This document shows positions 47,467 to 55,749 of a stretch of 64,000 nt of DNA, piece after piece (positions within the stretch are counted from its first letter, which is position 1; each line of letters starts with the position of its first letter). Made by a program: the position numbers and the translations under genes. Under the pieces are notes generated by a model. The model saw only the letters and a list, made by a program, of their open reading frames with translations, had not been told where the DNA came from and did no database searches. This DNA is from Pseudomonas silesiensis (lineage in GTDB: Bacteria; Pseudomonadota; Gammaproteobacteria; Pseudomonadales; Pseudomonadaceae), in contig NZ_CP014870.1 of assembly GCF_001661075.1 (NCBI RefSeq), forward strand, positions 2,748,501 through 2,812,500. The letters are read 5' to 3'.

Positions 47467-47490
47467 TTCATGTAGTGGTTACTTAATAAA
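47467..47490. promoter_or_regulatory. degenerate second copy, candidate NicS operator 2
   Basis: The sequence ttcatgtagtggttac plus ttaataaa matches the palindrome at 47323 in 20 of 24 positions and ends 48 bases before the nicA start, where it would block the promoter. Confidence 0.6.
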
Positions 47491-47538
47491 AAAAGCCGCA
47501 CCTAAAGAGGGCGGACGGTAACACCCAGGGAGTGCGAC

Positions 47539-48027
47539 ATGAGTGAGCAAGCACGAGTGCCGGAAAAGACCGTGACGCTGCGAGTCAATGGCCAGACCAC
47601 TACGGTCTGTGCCATGGCCGATACGCCGCTGTTACTGGTACTGCGTAACGATTTACAGCTCAACGGCCCGAAATACGGTTGTGGCCTGGGCGAGTGCGGT
47701 GCCTGCACGGTGATCATCGATGGCGTTGCGGCGCGGGCGTGTGTGTTCCCGTTGTCCGGCGCCGAAGGCAGGGAAATCACCACCCTCGAAGGCATCGGTA
47801 CCCGCGAGCACCCGCACCCGGTGCAGCAGGCCTTCATTGATGAGCAGGCGGCGCAGTGTGGCTACTGCATGAACGGCATGATCATGACGGCCAAGGCCTT
47901 GCTCGACCGCAATCCGCACCCCAGCGAGGCGCAGATTCGCAACGAGTTGTCGGCCAATCTCTGCCGCTGCGGCACTCATATCGAAATTCTTCGTGCGGTA
48001 CTGCGTGCCGCCCGTCAAACGTCTTGA
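47539..48027 (+). CDS. nicA: nicotinate dehydrogenase, [2Fe-2S] small subunit
   Basis: The 162-residue protein has a plant-type ferredoxin [2Fe-2S] site (GCGLGECGACTVIIDG) and a second all-helical [2Fe-2S] site (CGYCMNGMIMTAKAL, CRCGTHIEI), as in xanthine-oxidase-family small subunits. With NicB it hydroxylates nicotinate to 6-hydroxynicotinate, passing electrons from the molybdenum centre. The start has an AGGGAG site. nicB begins 8 bases after its stop. Confidence 0.95.
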   Translation: MSEQARVPEKTVTLRVNGQTTTVCAMADTPLLLVLRNDLQLNGPKYGCGLGECGACTVIIDGVAARACVFPLSGAEGREITTLEGIGTREHPHPVQQAFIDEQAAQCGYCMNGMIMTAKALLDRNPHPSEAQIRNELSANLCRCGTHIEILRAVLRAARQTS

Positions 48028-48035
48028 ACGGATCG

Positions 48036-51000
48036 ATGACCATGACCCATGCAACGCTCACCCGTGCTCAGCTGTTGACCAAGTCCGGCGTCTTGTTGAT
48101 CGTCGATCAGATCCAGCCACCGTCCGGCCCCCTGGCCAAAGGTGGCGTGCCCGTGATCAAACCCCAGGAGCTGGCGTTGTTCATTGCGGTCAACGACGAC
48201 GGCAAAGTCTATGGGTTCAACGGCCACGTGGATCTGGGCACCGGGATTCGTACTTCGCTGGCACAAATCGTCGCTGAAGAGCTGGACCTGGCGCTGGATC
48301 AAGTCTGTATGGTCCTTGGCGATACCGACAGCGCGCCGAACCAGGGCGCAACCATCGCCAGTGCGACCATCCAGATTTCGGCCATCCCCTTGCGTAACGC
48401 GGCAGCTGAAGCCCGGCGATTTTTGCTGGCTCGGGCGGCCCAGCGTTTAGCCGTTGCGGCTGACACCTTGCGTATAAACAGCGGGGTCGTCAGCAGCGAA
48501 GACGGTCGCCAGTTCACGTTTGCCGAATTGGTGGAAGGCGAGCGTGACCAGTTGACGATTTCTGGCGATGCGCCACTCAAGCGTCTGGAAGATTATCGGC
48601 TGGTGGGCAAGGGCGCAGCGCGGGTGGACATTCCCGGCAAAGCCACCGGTGAGCTCACCTACGTGCATGACATGCGGCTGCCGGACATGCTTCATGGCCG
48701 GGTGATTCGCCCGCCTTATGCCGGGCTCGACAGCGGTGATTTCGTCGGCAACAGCCTGCTGGAGGTGGACGAGTCCTCCATCGCGCACATTCCCGGCATC
48801 GTGCGGGTGGTGGTGATTCGCGATTTTGTCGGCGTGGTCGCCCTGCGTGAAGAACAGGCCGCCAAGGCCGCCCAGGCGCTGAAAGTCACCTGGAAAGCCT
48901 GGAACCACAAACTGCCGGACATGGGTGACATCGCGCAGGCCATTCGCGACAACCCCCGGGTGCAGCGCGTCGTGCTGGACAAGGGCAATGTTGATCAAGC
49001 GCTGGAGCAGGCCAGCGAGCGCATGGCCCGCACCTACCTGTGGCCGTACCAGCTTCACGCCTCCATTGGTCCGTCCTGCGGGCTGGCGGACTATCACGAG
49101 GACGGCATTCGTGTCTGGTCCGGCACGCAAAACCCGCATTTGCTGCGCGCTGACCTGGCGTGGCTGCTGGAGTATCCGGAAGAGCGGATCGAGATCATCC
49201 GCATGGAAGCGGCCGGTTGTTACGGGCGCAACTGCGCCGACGACGTGTGTGCCGATGCGGTGTTGCTGTCCCGGGCCGTCGGCCTTCCCGTACGGGTGCA
49301 ACTGACCCGCGAACAGGAGCATGTCTGGGAGCCCAAGGGCACGGCGCAACTGATGGAAGTCGATGGCGGCATCAATGCCGAGGGTGGTGTGGCCGGTTAC
49401 GATTTCCAGACCAGCTACCCGTCCAACGGTGCGCCGACCTTGGCACTGCTGCTGACAGGGCGGGTCGAACCGGTAGCGGCGATGTTCGAGATGGGTGACC
49501 GCACCTCGATCCCACCCTACGACTTCGAACACATGCGCGTGAGCGTTAATGACATGGCGCCCATCGTTCGGGCGTCGTGGATGCGGGGCGTGTCGGCGCT
49601 GCCCAATACCTTCGCCCATGAGTCGTATATCGATGAGTTGGCCTTTGCCGCGGGCGTCGACCCTGTCGAGTACCGCCTGCGCTATCTGAATGATGAACGC
49701 GCCTCGGATCTGGTCAAGGCCACGGCTGCCCGCGCCGAATGGACGCCGCGTACGCAGCCGATGCAAATCCCGGAACAAGACAACATCCTGCGTGGCCGTG
49801 GATTTGCCTATGCCCGTTACATTCACAGCAAATTTCCAGGCTTCGGCGCTGCGTGGGCGGCGTGGGTCGCGGACGTGGCGGTGGACAAGCGCAGCGGCGA
49901 AGTGTCCGTCACCCGGGTCGTGATCGGTCATGACGCCGGGATGATGATCAACCCGGCCGGCGTGCAGCATCAGATTCACGGTAATGTGATTCAGTCCACC
50001 AGTCGCGTGCTCAAGGAGCGCGTGACCTTTGAAGAGTCCGCCGTTGCCAGCAAGGAATGGGGCGGTTACCCGATCCTGACATTCCCCCAGGTGCCGGAAA
50101 TCGACGTGCTGATGATGCCGCGCCAGAATGAAGCACCCATGGGCGCGGGTGAGTCGGCGGCAGTGCCGAGCGCGGCAGCCATAGCTAATGCGATCTACGA
50201 CGCCACCGGGATTCGCTTTCGTGAACTGCCGATCACCGCTGAGCGTGTGCTGGCCGCGCTCAAAGGCTCGGCGGACGAAGCGAATGCCAATCCCCCGGAT
50301 TCGCCAAAGGCCAACCGCTCGAAATGGTTATTCGGCTCATTGTTCGCCGCATTCGGCGCGATACTGGGCGTGGCTGCCACGGCTTTGCCCTGGCGTGCGG
50401 AAATCGCACCGATCACGCCACCCGGCGCGGGCACCTGGTCTGCGGCGACCCTGGAGCGAGGGCGTTTGCTGGCGGCAGTCGGCGATTGCGCGGTATGCCA
50501 TACAGCGCCAGGCGGCGCGACCAATGCGGGCGGGTTGCCCATGCAGACGCCTTTCGGAACGCTGTACAGCAGCAACATCACACCTGACCCGACAACCGGG
50601 ATTGGCAATTGGTCCTACCCCGCATTCGAGCGGGCGATGCGCGATGGCATCAGTCGCGATGGCAAGAATCTGTATCCGGCATTTCCTTATACGGCCTTCA
50701 GAAATATCAACGACGCCGATATGCAGGCACTGTACGCGTACCTGATGTCCCAGGCCCCGGTGAGCCAGCCCGCCAAGGTCAACGACATGCAGTTCCCGTT
50801 CAACATGCGCCCGCTCATGGCGGGCTGGAACGCGTTGTTCCTGCGCAAGGGTGAAATCCAGGTGCAGCCGCAACGCAGCGAGCAGTGGAATCGCGGCGCC
50901 TACCTGGTCAATGGCCTGGGTCACTGCGCGGCCTGTCATTCACCGCGCAACCTGATGGGGGCGGAGAAGGGCGGCAAAAATTTCCTCGCGGGCGGCATGG

Positions 51001-51611
51001 TCGATGGCTGGGAAGCCCCTGCGCTCAATGGCTTATCCAAGTCGCCTACGCCGTGGACTGAAGATCAATTGTTTACCTACCTGAGCAGCGGTTATTCCGA
51101 TGCCCACGGTGTCGCTGCGGGACCGATGGGGCCAGTGGTGAGTGAATTGGCGAAGTTGCCGAAGACAGACATACGGGCGATGGCGGTGTACCTCGCGTCG
51201 CTCGATGGCACGGCGCAAGCACAGACTCGCTCAAGCACCCAGACCGTAGCGCAACCCAGTGTCACAGCCGTGTCGTTGAGCAATGGTCGGCGGGTGTTCG
51301 AAGGTTCCTGCCAGGGCTGTCACGCCGATGGCCTTGGGCCGAAACTCTTTGGTGTCAGCCCGTCGCTGGCAACCAATACCAACCTTCACAGCACACTGCC
51401 AGACAATCTGCTGAAGGTCATTTTGCAAGGCATCTCCAACCCGGCGACGCCGGACCTTGGTTATATGCCCGGCTTCAAGGACAGCCTGTCCAACCGGCAG
51501 ATCGCCGAACTGACGGCCTACCTGCGCAATCGCTTCGCCTCGGCTGAACCTGCGTGGCAAGGGCTGGAGCAGAAGGTCGCGCACTTGCGAGCCAACCCCG
51601 GCACTCATTGA
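48036..51611 (+). CDS. nicB: nicotinate dehydrogenase, molybdopterin subunit fused to triheme cytochrome c
   Basis: From ATG 48036 (or 48042, two codons on) the protein has about 1,190 residues. Residues 1-745 are a molybdenum-cofactor hydroxylase (GHVDLGTGIRTSLAQIVAEE, then SYPSNGAP and APMGAGESAAVPSAAAIANA with the conserved catalytic Glu). A membrane helix near residue 770 (WLFGSLFAAFGAILGVAATA) anchors a periplasmic part with three heme sites: CAVCH, CAACH and CQGCH. There is no FAD domain, so electrons go to the cytochrome chain rather than NAD+, as in KT2440 NicB. It converges with nicS, overlapping by seven bases. Confidence 0.95.
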   Translation: MTMTHATLTRAQLLTKSGVLLIVDQIQPPSGPLAKGGVPVIKPQELALFIAVNDDGKVYGFNGHVDLGTGIRTSLAQIVAEELDLALDQVCMVLGDTDSAPNQGATIASATIQISAIPLRNAAAEARRFLLARAAQRLAVAADTLRINSGVVSSEDGRQFTFAELVEGERDQLTISGDAPLKRLEDYRLVGKGAARVDIPGKATGELTYVHDMRLPDMLHGRVIRPPYAGLDSGDFVGNSLLEVDESSIAHIPGIVRVVVIRDFVGVVALREEQAAKAAQALKVTWKAWNHKLPDMGDIAQAIRDNPRVQRVVLDKGNVDQALEQASERMARTYLWPYQLHASIGPSCGLADYHEDGIRVWSGTQNPHLLRADLAWLLEYPEERIEIIRMEAAGCYGRNCADDVCADAVLLSRAVGLPVRVQLTREQEHVWEPKGTAQLMEVDGGINAEGGVAGYDFQTSYPSNGAPTLALLLTGRVEPVAAMFEMGDRTSIPPYDFEHMRVSVNDMAPIVRASWMRGVSALPNTFAHESYIDELAFAAGVDPVEYRLRYLNDERASDLVKATAARAEWTPRTQPMQIPEQDNILRGRGFAYARYIHSKFPGFGAAWAAWVADVAVDKRSGEVSVTRVVIGHDAGMMINPAGVQHQIHGNVIQSTSRVLKERVTFEESAVASKEWGGYPILTFPQVPEIDVLMMPRQNEAPMGAGESAAVPSAAAIANAIYDATGIRFRELPITAERVLAALKGSADEANANPPDSPKANRSKWLFGSLFAAFGAILGVAATALPWRAEIAPITPPGAGTWSAATLERGRLLAAVGDCAVCHTAPGGATNAGGLPMQTPFGTLYSSNITPDPTTGIGNWSYPAFERAMRDGISRDGKNLYPAFPYTAFRNINDADMQALYAYLMSQAPVSQPAKVNDMQFPFNMRPLMAGWNALFLRKGEIQVQPQRSEQWNRGAYLVNGLGHCAACHSPRNLMGAEKGGKNFLAGGMVDGWEAPALNGLSKSPTPWTEDQLFTYLSSGYSDAHGVAAGPMGPVVSELAKLPKTDIRAMAVYLASLDGTAQAQTRSSTQTVAQPSVTAVSLSNGRRVFEGSCQGCHADGLGPKLFGVSPSLATNTNLHSTLPDNLLKVILQGISNPATPDLGYMPGFKDSLSNRQIAELTAYLRNRFASAEPAWQGLEQKVAHLRANPGTH

Positions 51612-52270
51612 TCAGAGGGTAACTGAGGCGCAGGTAGTGTCAGCACACCGCGCACCACCAGATCGCTGATGAACGCCAGCCAGCCCTGCTGCTGGCCTTG
51701 ATCCGCCAGGTCTTGACCCAGGAATGAGGTGAGGGTGTGCCGGTTGGAATTATAGAAATAGCAGAGCGAGGCGATCATCAGGTAAACGTGATTGATGTCG
51801 ATGTCCTGGCGAAACACCCCCTGGCGCTGACCCGCTTCGATGATCGGTTTGATCACGCCCAGCGTGGTGCCGGACAAGCGACGAAGCTCACTGGACTGCC
51901 TGGCGTGCGTGCCCTCGTGCAGGTTTTCGATATTGAGGATAGCGACGAATTCCGGATGCTTTACGTAGTAATGCCAGACGAATGCTACCCGATCACGCAG
52001 GGCCTGCACGGGGTTCGAAAGGTCCGGGCGCAGCATGCTTTCGGCTTGGTTGAAGGCTTCATAAGTGTGTTCAAGCACCCGGACAAAGAGGTTTTCCTTG
52101 CTGCCGAAATAGTAATAGATCATCCGGTCGTTGGATTCGGCCTCGCTGGAAATCTGTTCGATCCGCCCGCCCGCATAACCATCACGGGTGAAGACCTTGA
52201 CTGCGGCCTTGAGAATCCGAGCCTTGGTCTGGTCGGCCTGCTGGGCTCTGATACCTGTTTTTTTGTTCAC
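51605..52270 (-). CDS. nicS: TetR-family regulator NicS
   Basis: From GTG 52270 the protein has 221 residues starting NKKTGIRAQQADQTKARILK. AAGGA lies 7 bases before GTG; an ATG 13 codons upstream has no site. The N-terminal helix-turn-helix is VFTRDGYAGGRIEQISSEAE, then MIYYYFGSKENLFVRVLEH, followed by an all-helical ligand domain. In P. putida NicS represses nicAB and responds to nicotinate or 6-hydroxynicotinate. It likely binds the palindromes at 47323 and 47467. Confidence 0.9.
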   Translation of the reverse strand: MNKKTGIRAQQADQTKARILKAAVKVFTRDGYAGGRIEQISSEAESNDRMIYYYFGSKENLFVRVLEHTYEAFNQAESMLRPDLSNPVQALRDRVAFVWHYYVKHPEFVAILNIENLHEGTHARQSSELRRLSGTTLGVIKPIIEAGQRQGVFRQDIDINHVYLMIASLCYFYNSNRHTLTSFLGQDLADQGQQQGWLAFISDLVVRGVLTLPAPQLPSDQ

Positions 52271-52460
52271 GCTGTTGTCCTTGAGGATGATGCGTAGCGC
52301 TGAATGCAAGGGGATGAATAGTACTCCCGTTCAATGCATTGAGCGGGTTGTTGGTAACCCTGGTGTTTGCCCCGCAAACGCGTGGCAGATCCAGAGCCTG
52401 TTGCTCGATGTGCTGCAACGGGTAAAGGCGAGCCCGCTCTGGCAAGCAATTGCTCTGCAC

Positions 52461-52680
52461 ATCTCCTATCGCGTCTTTGATCAATTCGCGTAGCCAGGTA
52501 ACGGCCGGGTCGGCGTGATTTCGGGGATGCCAGGCCAGACGCAGGGTGAAGTCTGGCGCTAAAAGCGGCAGCTCGAAGGTGTCCAGCACGTTCCGGCGGG
52601 GGCTAATCCACCTGGCCGCAGGTAGAACTCGGTAGCCTTCGAGGCGAGCAGGATTGAGCAGCGCAAGGCGTTCGTCATGC
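52461..52680 (-). pseudogene. C-terminal remnant of a LysR-type regulator
   Basis: The minus strand reads DERLALLNPARLEGYRVLPA and then LRLAWHPRNHADPAVTWLRE, the end of a LysR effector-binding domain. Nothing before it is left: the cytochrome gene begins 18 bases beyond. The helix-turn-helix half has been deleted. Confidence 0.7.
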
Positions 52681-52697
52681 TGCTGCTTTCGTCCGCC

Positions 52698-54206
52698 TTA
52701 CAATGTTTTCAGGTATTCCACCAGGGCGTCCTTGTCTTGCGCCGGCAGCCCGGTGCCGAACGTGTGGCCCTGGTTGCCGCCGCCCTTCGCACTGACCTCG
52801 TGGCGGGTGCCGATGCGCTGGGCCTCCGGGCTCTGGGTTACGAAGCCTACGCGGATCGGATCGTAGACGTCATAGCCGCGCCAGAACACGGCGGGGCGTT
52901 GCTCCGGCGGCTCGAGCAGGTCGCGCAGTGTCGGCACGGAGCCGTTGTGCAGGTAGGGCGCGCGCAGCCAGATGCCGTCCAGGAAGGCGGCGATGTAACC
53001 GCGCAGCGGCTCCTCGACCAGACCGGGGCGCTCGATGCCCATCTCCCTCACCACCTTGTTGGCTTCGATGGCAGCCTTATCGCTCCAGGTATCGAGGCGG
53101 TCGCGGTTGGTGCCGACCTCTGCCAGCGGCACTATGGTGCCGGTACGGGCCGAGGCGTGGCAGGCGGCGCAGGTGCTGTCGAACACCGCCTTGCCGCGCC
53201 CGGCCTTCGTTGCATCCACCGGGAAAGGATATTCCGGTGCCGGCTTGTTCGAGACGTAGTCCTGCAGCCAGCGCACCTGGGCGAGAAACGCGTCGTTGTC
53301 CTTCGGTGCGGCGCCGAGAAGCCCCAGCGCCGAGTCGATGATCACCGAATACGGATCGTGGCTGTCTCCTGCGAAGTTCATGCGCATGCCTTGTTCCGGC
53401 CGATATTTCTTCAGGTTCCACAGCGAGGGCATGTCGGTGGGACCGAAACTGTTGTCCATTGGCCAGCGGATCATGAAGTATTTGGTCAGGTTCATGGCGT
53501 CGTCGCGCCCGCGCCCCCAGGGCGGAAAGTCTTCGCGGTAGAGCCAGGCGAACTGCTCTTCGCGCTCAAGCAGGGTCTTTTTCGTGATCGGGATGAGCAG
53601 GAAACGGTAGATCACGCGATCGATGAAGGACAGATCCGTGACCAGCCGGATCTCGGCCATCAGGTTGTCGGCGTTGAAGCGCGGGTCCTTCGCGCAGTCG
53701 ACCAGGAAGCGGAAGAAAGCCCACAGGTTGAGTGTATGGTTCGGTCCGGTTGGCACGAAGACCGGCGTGGAATCGGCATCAGTGCGATAGCTGGCGGTGT
53801 GGCAGGCGGCGCAGTTGTTGGCGACACGCGCAAAACCGACCACCTTCTTCGAGAAGCCCACCGGCAACTCCTGGCCTTCCTCCCACGCCACGCCGAGTGA
53901 AGCATAGCCGCCGGGGCCAGGCAGCTTGTCGGGGAAGATGCGCGGCAGCACGTAGAAGATCCAGTAGGGGATGCCGGCGTCGCGCTCCGCGCCGATCGAG
54001 CCGTACTTGAAGCGCATGTCCGGATCGTTGGTAACCCATTCGGGTTGCGGCTCCTCGCGGAAGAACTTGTACCAGGTGAAGACCCCACCGCCGGCACCCA
54101 GTACCAGCAGCACGACGAGCACCGCGAGCAGGCTGCGGCCGAGGTTGCGCGCGAAGCCGGGACCGCCGTGGCGGCCCGGGTCACGCGTACGGAAGGTAGG
54201 TTGCAT
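52698..54206 (-). CDS. diheme c-type cytochrome, RoxA/MauG-like
   Basis: The 502-residue protein has an N-terminal membrane helix (residues 24-42) that is an anchor or uncleaved signal. Then comes FKYGSIGAERDAGIPYWIFY, PGPGGYASLGVAWEEGQELP and the first heme site CAACH at 132-136; a second CAACH is near residue 345. The C-terminal block LRAPYLHNGSVPTLRDLLEP is typical of diheme peroxidase-like cytochromes. The layout resembles RoxA/RoxB rubber oxygenases and related proteins. Substrate is unknown: an oxygenase, peroxidase or electron carrier are all possible. It ends a five-gene operon and is a paralogue of the next gene. Confidence 0.75.
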   Translation of the reverse strand: MQPTFRTRDPGRHGGPGFARNLGRSLLAVLVVLLVLGAGGGVFTWYKFFREEPQPEWVTNDPDMRFKYGSIGAERDAGIPYWIFYVLPRIFPDKLPGPGGYASLGVAWEEGQELPVGFSKKVVGFARVANNCAACHTASYRTDADSTPVFVPTGPNHTLNLWAFFRFLVDCAKDPRFNADNLMAEIRLVTDLSFIDRVIYRFLLIPITKKTLLEREEQFAWLYREDFPPWGRGRDDAMNLTKYFMIRWPMDNSFGPTDMPSLWNLKKYRPEQGMRMNFAGDSHDPYSVIIDSALGLLGAAPKDNDAFLAQVRWLQDYVSNKPAPEYPFPVDATKAGRGKAVFDSTCAACHASARTGTIVPLAEVGTNRDRLDTWSDKAAIEANKVVREMGIERPGLVEEPLRGYIAAFLDGIWLRAPYLHNGSVPTLRDLLEPPEQRPAVFWRGYDVYDPIRVGFVTQSPEAQRIGTRHEVSAKGGGNQGHTFGTGLPAQDKDALVEYLKTL

Positions 54207-54225
54207 GATCAGTCTCCTATGGCGC

Positions 54226-55749
54226 TCAGAAGGTCTTCAGATGCTCGATCAGGGCGTCCTTGTCGGCCGCCGGCAGTTCGGTGCCGTAATCGTGTCCCTC
54301 ATGACCGGCATTGCTGTTACCCGGTTGACGGGTGTCGAACAGGAGCAGGCGCGGGCCATCGGCCAACGCGGGTGCCGACGGCGTGGCCGCCGGAAGGTCG
54401 GCGAAGAAGCCCACCCGCTGCGGCTCGTACACATCGTTGCCGCGAATGAAAGTGATCGGCCGGGCGGCAGACGGCTCGAGCAGGTCGCGCAGGGTCGGAA
54501 CGGAACCATTGTGCAGGTAGGGCGCGCGCAGCCAGAGGCCGTCCAGAGGCATGTTGGCGTAGCCCCAGGTCTTGCGGAAATGACGGAAGCGGTGCGGATA
54601 GCCGGCGTACAGCGTGGCCTGGTTGACGGCAAGATCGCGGGTGTAGGAATCGAGCCGCGCGCGGTCGGTGCCGATCTGTGCGAGCGCAGTCACATGGCCG
54701 ACCTTCGCGCCCTTGAAGTCCTGCCCGCTGGCTCCGTGACAGCCGGCGCAGTACTGCGTATAGAGCGGTGCCCCGCGTGCCGCCAGCGCGTGGTCGATGG
54801 GGTAGGGGTAGGGCGGTGGCGCCAGATCCAACAGCCAGTCTTCCACCCGCCCGATGGCGGCGAGGTCGATCGTCGGCGGCGTGGTGCCTGTGCCGAAGGC
54901 AGCGCTCTTGTTGCGTTCCTCAGTATGGGAATTGTTGCCGTCCCAGTGCAGCTCCATACGCCCGCCGTCGTCGCGCGTCATGCGCTTGCGCTGGTTCCAG
55001 ATTGACGGAAAGTCGGACGCGCCGAGCCGTTCCTGCGGTGGCAACTGCATCATTGGGAAGTTGAACAGCACCTTCGCTGAGTTGAAGGTATCGACCCGGC
55101 CCGGGCCCCATTCGGGTTGGTCGAAGACGAACTCGAAGCGCCCGCGCAGCATCAGCAAGCGCTCGCGCATCAGCGCGATGGCCACCGGATAGACCACGTA
55201 GCGGTCGAGAGGGTTGAGGCCGCCGGCGAGGCGGTCGATCTCCGGTACGATGAATTCCCTGGTGAACTTCGGCCCGGCGGCGCAGTTGAAGAAGAAAATT
55301 TCGAAGGCGCGGATGTCGAAGCGGTGAGCCGGCATGCCGACGATCAGTCGCGGTTCGCCGTTGACTGCATCGCGCACCGTGCTGGTGTGACACGCCGCGC
55401 AGTTCAGAAATACGCGGTCCAGCCCGAGATTGCGTCGCTTTGACACGCCGACCGGCAGGTCGCGGCCGGGTTCGTAGATCAGGCCGAGCGAGGCGTAGCC
55501 GCCAGGCAGATCGTCGGCGCAGACCTGAGGCAGGGCCTGCCAGATCCAATAGGGAAAGCCGGATTCACGCTCGCCGCCCGTGGAGCCGTATTTGAAGTGC
55601 TCTACGGGGTCGCTGTACTGCACCGCAACATCAGGCAGGAAGCGCACTGCGGCGTAGAGACCGCCGAGCACCAGGAGAATCCAGGGCAACAGCAGGAGGG
55701 CTCGGCCTGACCAGCGCAGCAGGGCCGGGTGGCGGGATGGGTCGGTCAC
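54226..55749 (-). CDS. second diheme c-type cytochrome, RoxA/MauG-like
   Basis: The 507-residue paralogue of the preceding protein has a membrane helix at 17-40, FKYGSTGGERESGFPYWIWQ, LPGGYASLGLIYEPGRDLPV, heme site CAACH at 117-121 and CAGCH near residue 340, and the same C-terminal LRAPYLHNGSVPTLRDLLEP. It differs in the linker between hemes. Its start overlaps the stop of the 720-residue neighbour by ATGA. The two could form a heterodimer or successive electron carriers. Function is unassigned. Confidence 0.75.
   Translation of the reverse strand: MTDPSRHPALLRWSGRALLLLPWILLVLGGLYAAVRFLPDVAVQYSDPVEHFKYGSTGGERESGFPYWIWQALPQVCADDLPGGYASLGLIYEPGRDLPVGVSKRRNLGLDRVFLNCAACHTSTVRDAVNGEPRLIVGMPAHRFDIRAFEIFFFNCAAGPKFTREFIVPEIDRLAGGLNPLDRYVVYPVAIALMRERLLMLRGRFEFVFDQPEWGPGRVDTFNSAKVLFNFPMMQLPPQERLGASDFPSIWNQRKRMTRDDGGRMELHWDGNNSHTEERNKSAAFGTGTTPPTIDLAAIGRVEDWLLDLAPPPYPYPIDHALAARGAPLYTQYCAGCHGASGQDFKGAKVGHVTALAQIGTDRARLDSYTRDLAVNQATLYAGYPHRFRHFRKTWGYANMPLDGLWLRAPYLHNGSVPTLRDLLEPSAARPITFIRGNDVYEPQRVGFFADLPAATPSAPALADGPRLLLFDTRQPGNSNAGHEGHDYGTELPAADKDALIEHLKTF

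Noticed and set aside
47284..47538. possible CRISPR-like repeats before nicA
   Set aside because: Only two copies of a palindrome are present, unevenly conserved, with no spacer-repeat periodicity; they fit operator sites.
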